Source: Glossina fuscipes
Lineage: Eukaryota; Arthropoda; Insecta; Diptera; Glossinidae
DNA: 64,000 nucleotides
Assembly: GCF_014805625.2 (NCBI RefSeq)
Contig: NW_023998490.1
Coordinates: forward strand, 775,231-839,230
Reading direction: 5' to 3'
Below are positions 62,093-64,000 of the stretch, piece after piece. The notes beneath the pieces are model-generated. The model was not told the origin of the DNA and searched no databases. It worked only from the letters and a program-made list of their open reading frames with translations. Each line of letters starts with the position of its first letter. Within the stretch, counting starts at the first letter, position 1. The position numbers and the translations under genes are program-made.

Positions 62093-63609
62093 CTTCGTTG
62101 TCATGTAAACTTGTACTTTTCATGGGGGTCTTCTAAGAGAGGACGCCTGAAGCGTGGTACACATCAGTAGATTACATTTTTATTTATTCTTTAATTATTT
62201 TCGGCATAAAATAAGGCAAGTTTAACGTTCTTGTTATACAAAGAGAACTTTATGGGGGACAAAAACATTCAAGAAATAGATGCATGTGGGCCAAGCCTAA
62301 TACAATAAATTTATCCGTCAAGTTATTTTGGTGGAGCAATTTTCAAAACTGGAAATTCGACACTTTTGCCATTAGAAAGCTTAGTTTCGATGAGACCCCT
62401 TAGATGGGATGAGGTACAACAAGTAGATCTACCCATATTTGTAAAGTTAATTTTTAGGCGAAATAATTATTGTGAAGTAGTTTTCATTATAGAATATAAA
62501 AAGGTTACTGTGTCAATATACTATTGCTTGGCAAGTTTTGGAGATGGATCTCATCCAATTCGTTGTTGCGTTAAAACACGTCGGTATAAAAGTCAAGATC
62601 GAAATATTTTGAAAATTGCATTCTATAGGTTCTACATATAAAAATGTATAGACTGACCTCAGGCAGACGAAGGGACATAAGGATTAGCACAATCGTCGGG
62701 TCTATCTTAATATACCCTTTTACCTCAAGTGATGTTGGACACAAATAGATGCAATTCTTTCGTAAGCAGAGGAAAATAGTCTAAAATGTATGATTCACTT
62801 AAAATATGATTTGCAACTACATCGGGGATCGAAAATTTGATACAGAGAGAGAGAGAGGCTAAAGTGTATGCTTTTTCTGAGGCGACAAAGTATTTAAGTT
62901 TCTTCTTAAGTTCTTCGACTTTGTTAGTTTTATTTGGCTTGTAAATAACAAGACTAGTTTTAGCATTCAATTCAGCATTTAGTTAGCTCTGGAATTGAAA
63001 TTGAATTTTGCGTTACAAGAAATTTATGTTTGCTAAGTAGGGGCTCATTTGGTCAATCGATTCAATGTTTACTAATTTAATTAATTCCTCGAATATTGTG
63101 CAATAATTGCTTTTGCAAATGACTAGAGACGACTCAGAATAGACATTTAATTATTACACTTTGCAAAGCATCTTCAATGGAAATAACTAAATAAATAAAA
63201 TGAAAATGGAAATGCAATTGAGCATCTGTATGCATATATATTTGTGTGTGTGTAATTATAATGACACCTGATATCAAATAATTAAATTTCCTTTTACTTA
63301 AAATTTTATACCCGTGTTCTATGGCTTTCACAATATGATTTCTTTTACGGTTTCTGATTTCAATAAAACACTTCATTTCACTTTTAAAAGCTTACACTTA
63401 AATCGGAATAAAGTTTAATATATAAAAGCATCCACTCAACTCTACTGCTTACATTTAAATGGGAATAGAGCTTAAGTTTTAGAAGCCTTAATGGCTTTTG
63501 CTCAACACAATCTCATCATAAGCATATGTTGATCGTAATGCGATAATATTGCGTTATTAAAGTTTGTCATAGTGTTTTCAACTAACATTTCTCAAAAAGA
63601 AAATATAAA

Positions 63610-64000
63610 ACAAGTGATAGTCCGGCTAGGCCGACTATAATGTACACACACCCCACACCACATTGTCTAACACAGCTCTTTTTTTTTGCCATCGAACACA
63701 AAAATTATACGCTGCTTTTATATGAACCTACTATCATAGACCTGTATATTGCAAAATAAAAGAGGTCTTTGCGAAGAAAAGCTTACCTTCCTTATGATAC
63801 GAGCTCAACTTCACGCTTCAGCAAAGTTAATTTTTATATCAAACTACTATTATGGATCGATTTTCATCGTAAAAGATTAAAACTTAGACTTTTCTGCCTT
63901 AGAAAGCAAAAACTTTCGTGCAAATCCTTATAGTGGGGTAGGGCCAAAAATAGGCGTAGATCGTCCAAACTTGGATAAACCGCCCGCCCCCATAACAGGT
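63610..64000 (+). repeat. Dispersed repeat family C, copy 2, cut by window end
   Basis: Begins AAGTGATAGTCCGGCTAGGC then CGACTATAATGTACACACAC, a start seen in many fly dispersed repeats. The interior aligns with 31.75-32.06 kb. It runs off the window. Confidence 0.45.

Larger units (their letters stand above)
54800..64000. other. Non-coding, repeat remnants only
   Basis: Apart from the SINEs, the possible LINE and gypsy fragments and the family C copy, nothing recognised. At 62645-62715 GGCAGACGAAGGGACATAAG and GTCGGGTCTATCTTAATATA resemble a reversed edge of the TCCGTC-type repeats. Confidence 0.45.

Noticed and set aside
1..64000. CRISPR arrays, operons, phage or bacterial insertion sequences
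   Set aside because: Spliced fly-like genes, SINEs and microsatellites show eukaryotic nuclear DNA. No regularly spaced identical repeats with unique spacers were seen.

Overview
The window is AT-rich eukaryotic nuclear DNA. It has spliced genes with canonical GT/AG junctions, many (TA)n, (CA)n and CAG/AGT microsatellites, a 100-N scaffold gap at 22767-22866, and dispersed repeats of the kind found in flies. The best protein match, a FERM+RING ubiquitin ligase of the Dnr1/MYLIP class, and the strongly insect-like flanking sequence point to a higher (cyclorrhaphan) dipteran such as a tsetse, muscoid or tephritid fly. Species assignment from sequence alone is inference.

Coding content is low and all on the minus strand. 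(1) 7599-8036 is a probable first coding exon of an unrecognised Asn/Thr-rich protein, with a phase-0 splice donor. (2) 28345-29949 is a large first coding exon of 535 codons, encoding a His/Gln/Pro/Ser-rich, probably nuclear protein with two copies of a C-x2-C...C-x2-C module; its further exons were not found. A candidate 5' leader exon and a core-promoter-like motif lie near 31.2-31.5 kb. (3) 36233-39712 holds three exons of dnr1 (defense repressor 1): FERM domain with a polyQ-containing insertion, then a C-terminal RING. Only a short N-terminal exon of about 30 codons is missing. In Drosophila, Dnr1 is a RING E3 that restrains the caspase-8 homologue Dredd and so dampens the Imd immune pathway.

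The rest is non-coding and repeat-rich. At 2.5-3.9 kb there are two decayed mariner (D,D34D) transposase remnants. tRNA-derived SINE copies occur at about 4.1, 8.5, 11.1, 43.5, 45.6, 58.7 and 60.2 kb, two of them with clear target-site duplications; at least two body types share one tRNA-like head. At 12.3 kb there is a very small TTAA-flanked piggyBac-like MITE. Several short degenerate tandem arrays (periods of about 31 to 180 bp) occur at 8.4, 21.9, 23.8, 25.1, 32.2, 42.2 and 54.1 kb. Two dispersed families carrying TCCGTCCGTC-like cores are concentrated at 32.1-34.9 kb, between dnr1 and the next gene, with more copies at 27.5, 38.2, 42.2 and 45.1 kb. The 24 kb upstream of dnr1 exon 2 (39.7-64 kb) has no recognisable exon and is probably dnr1 intron 1 and/or intergenic DNA.

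I found no convincing new gene system. The most interesting items are the duplicated cysteine module protein, the SINE family pair, and the layered tandem/inverted repeats.
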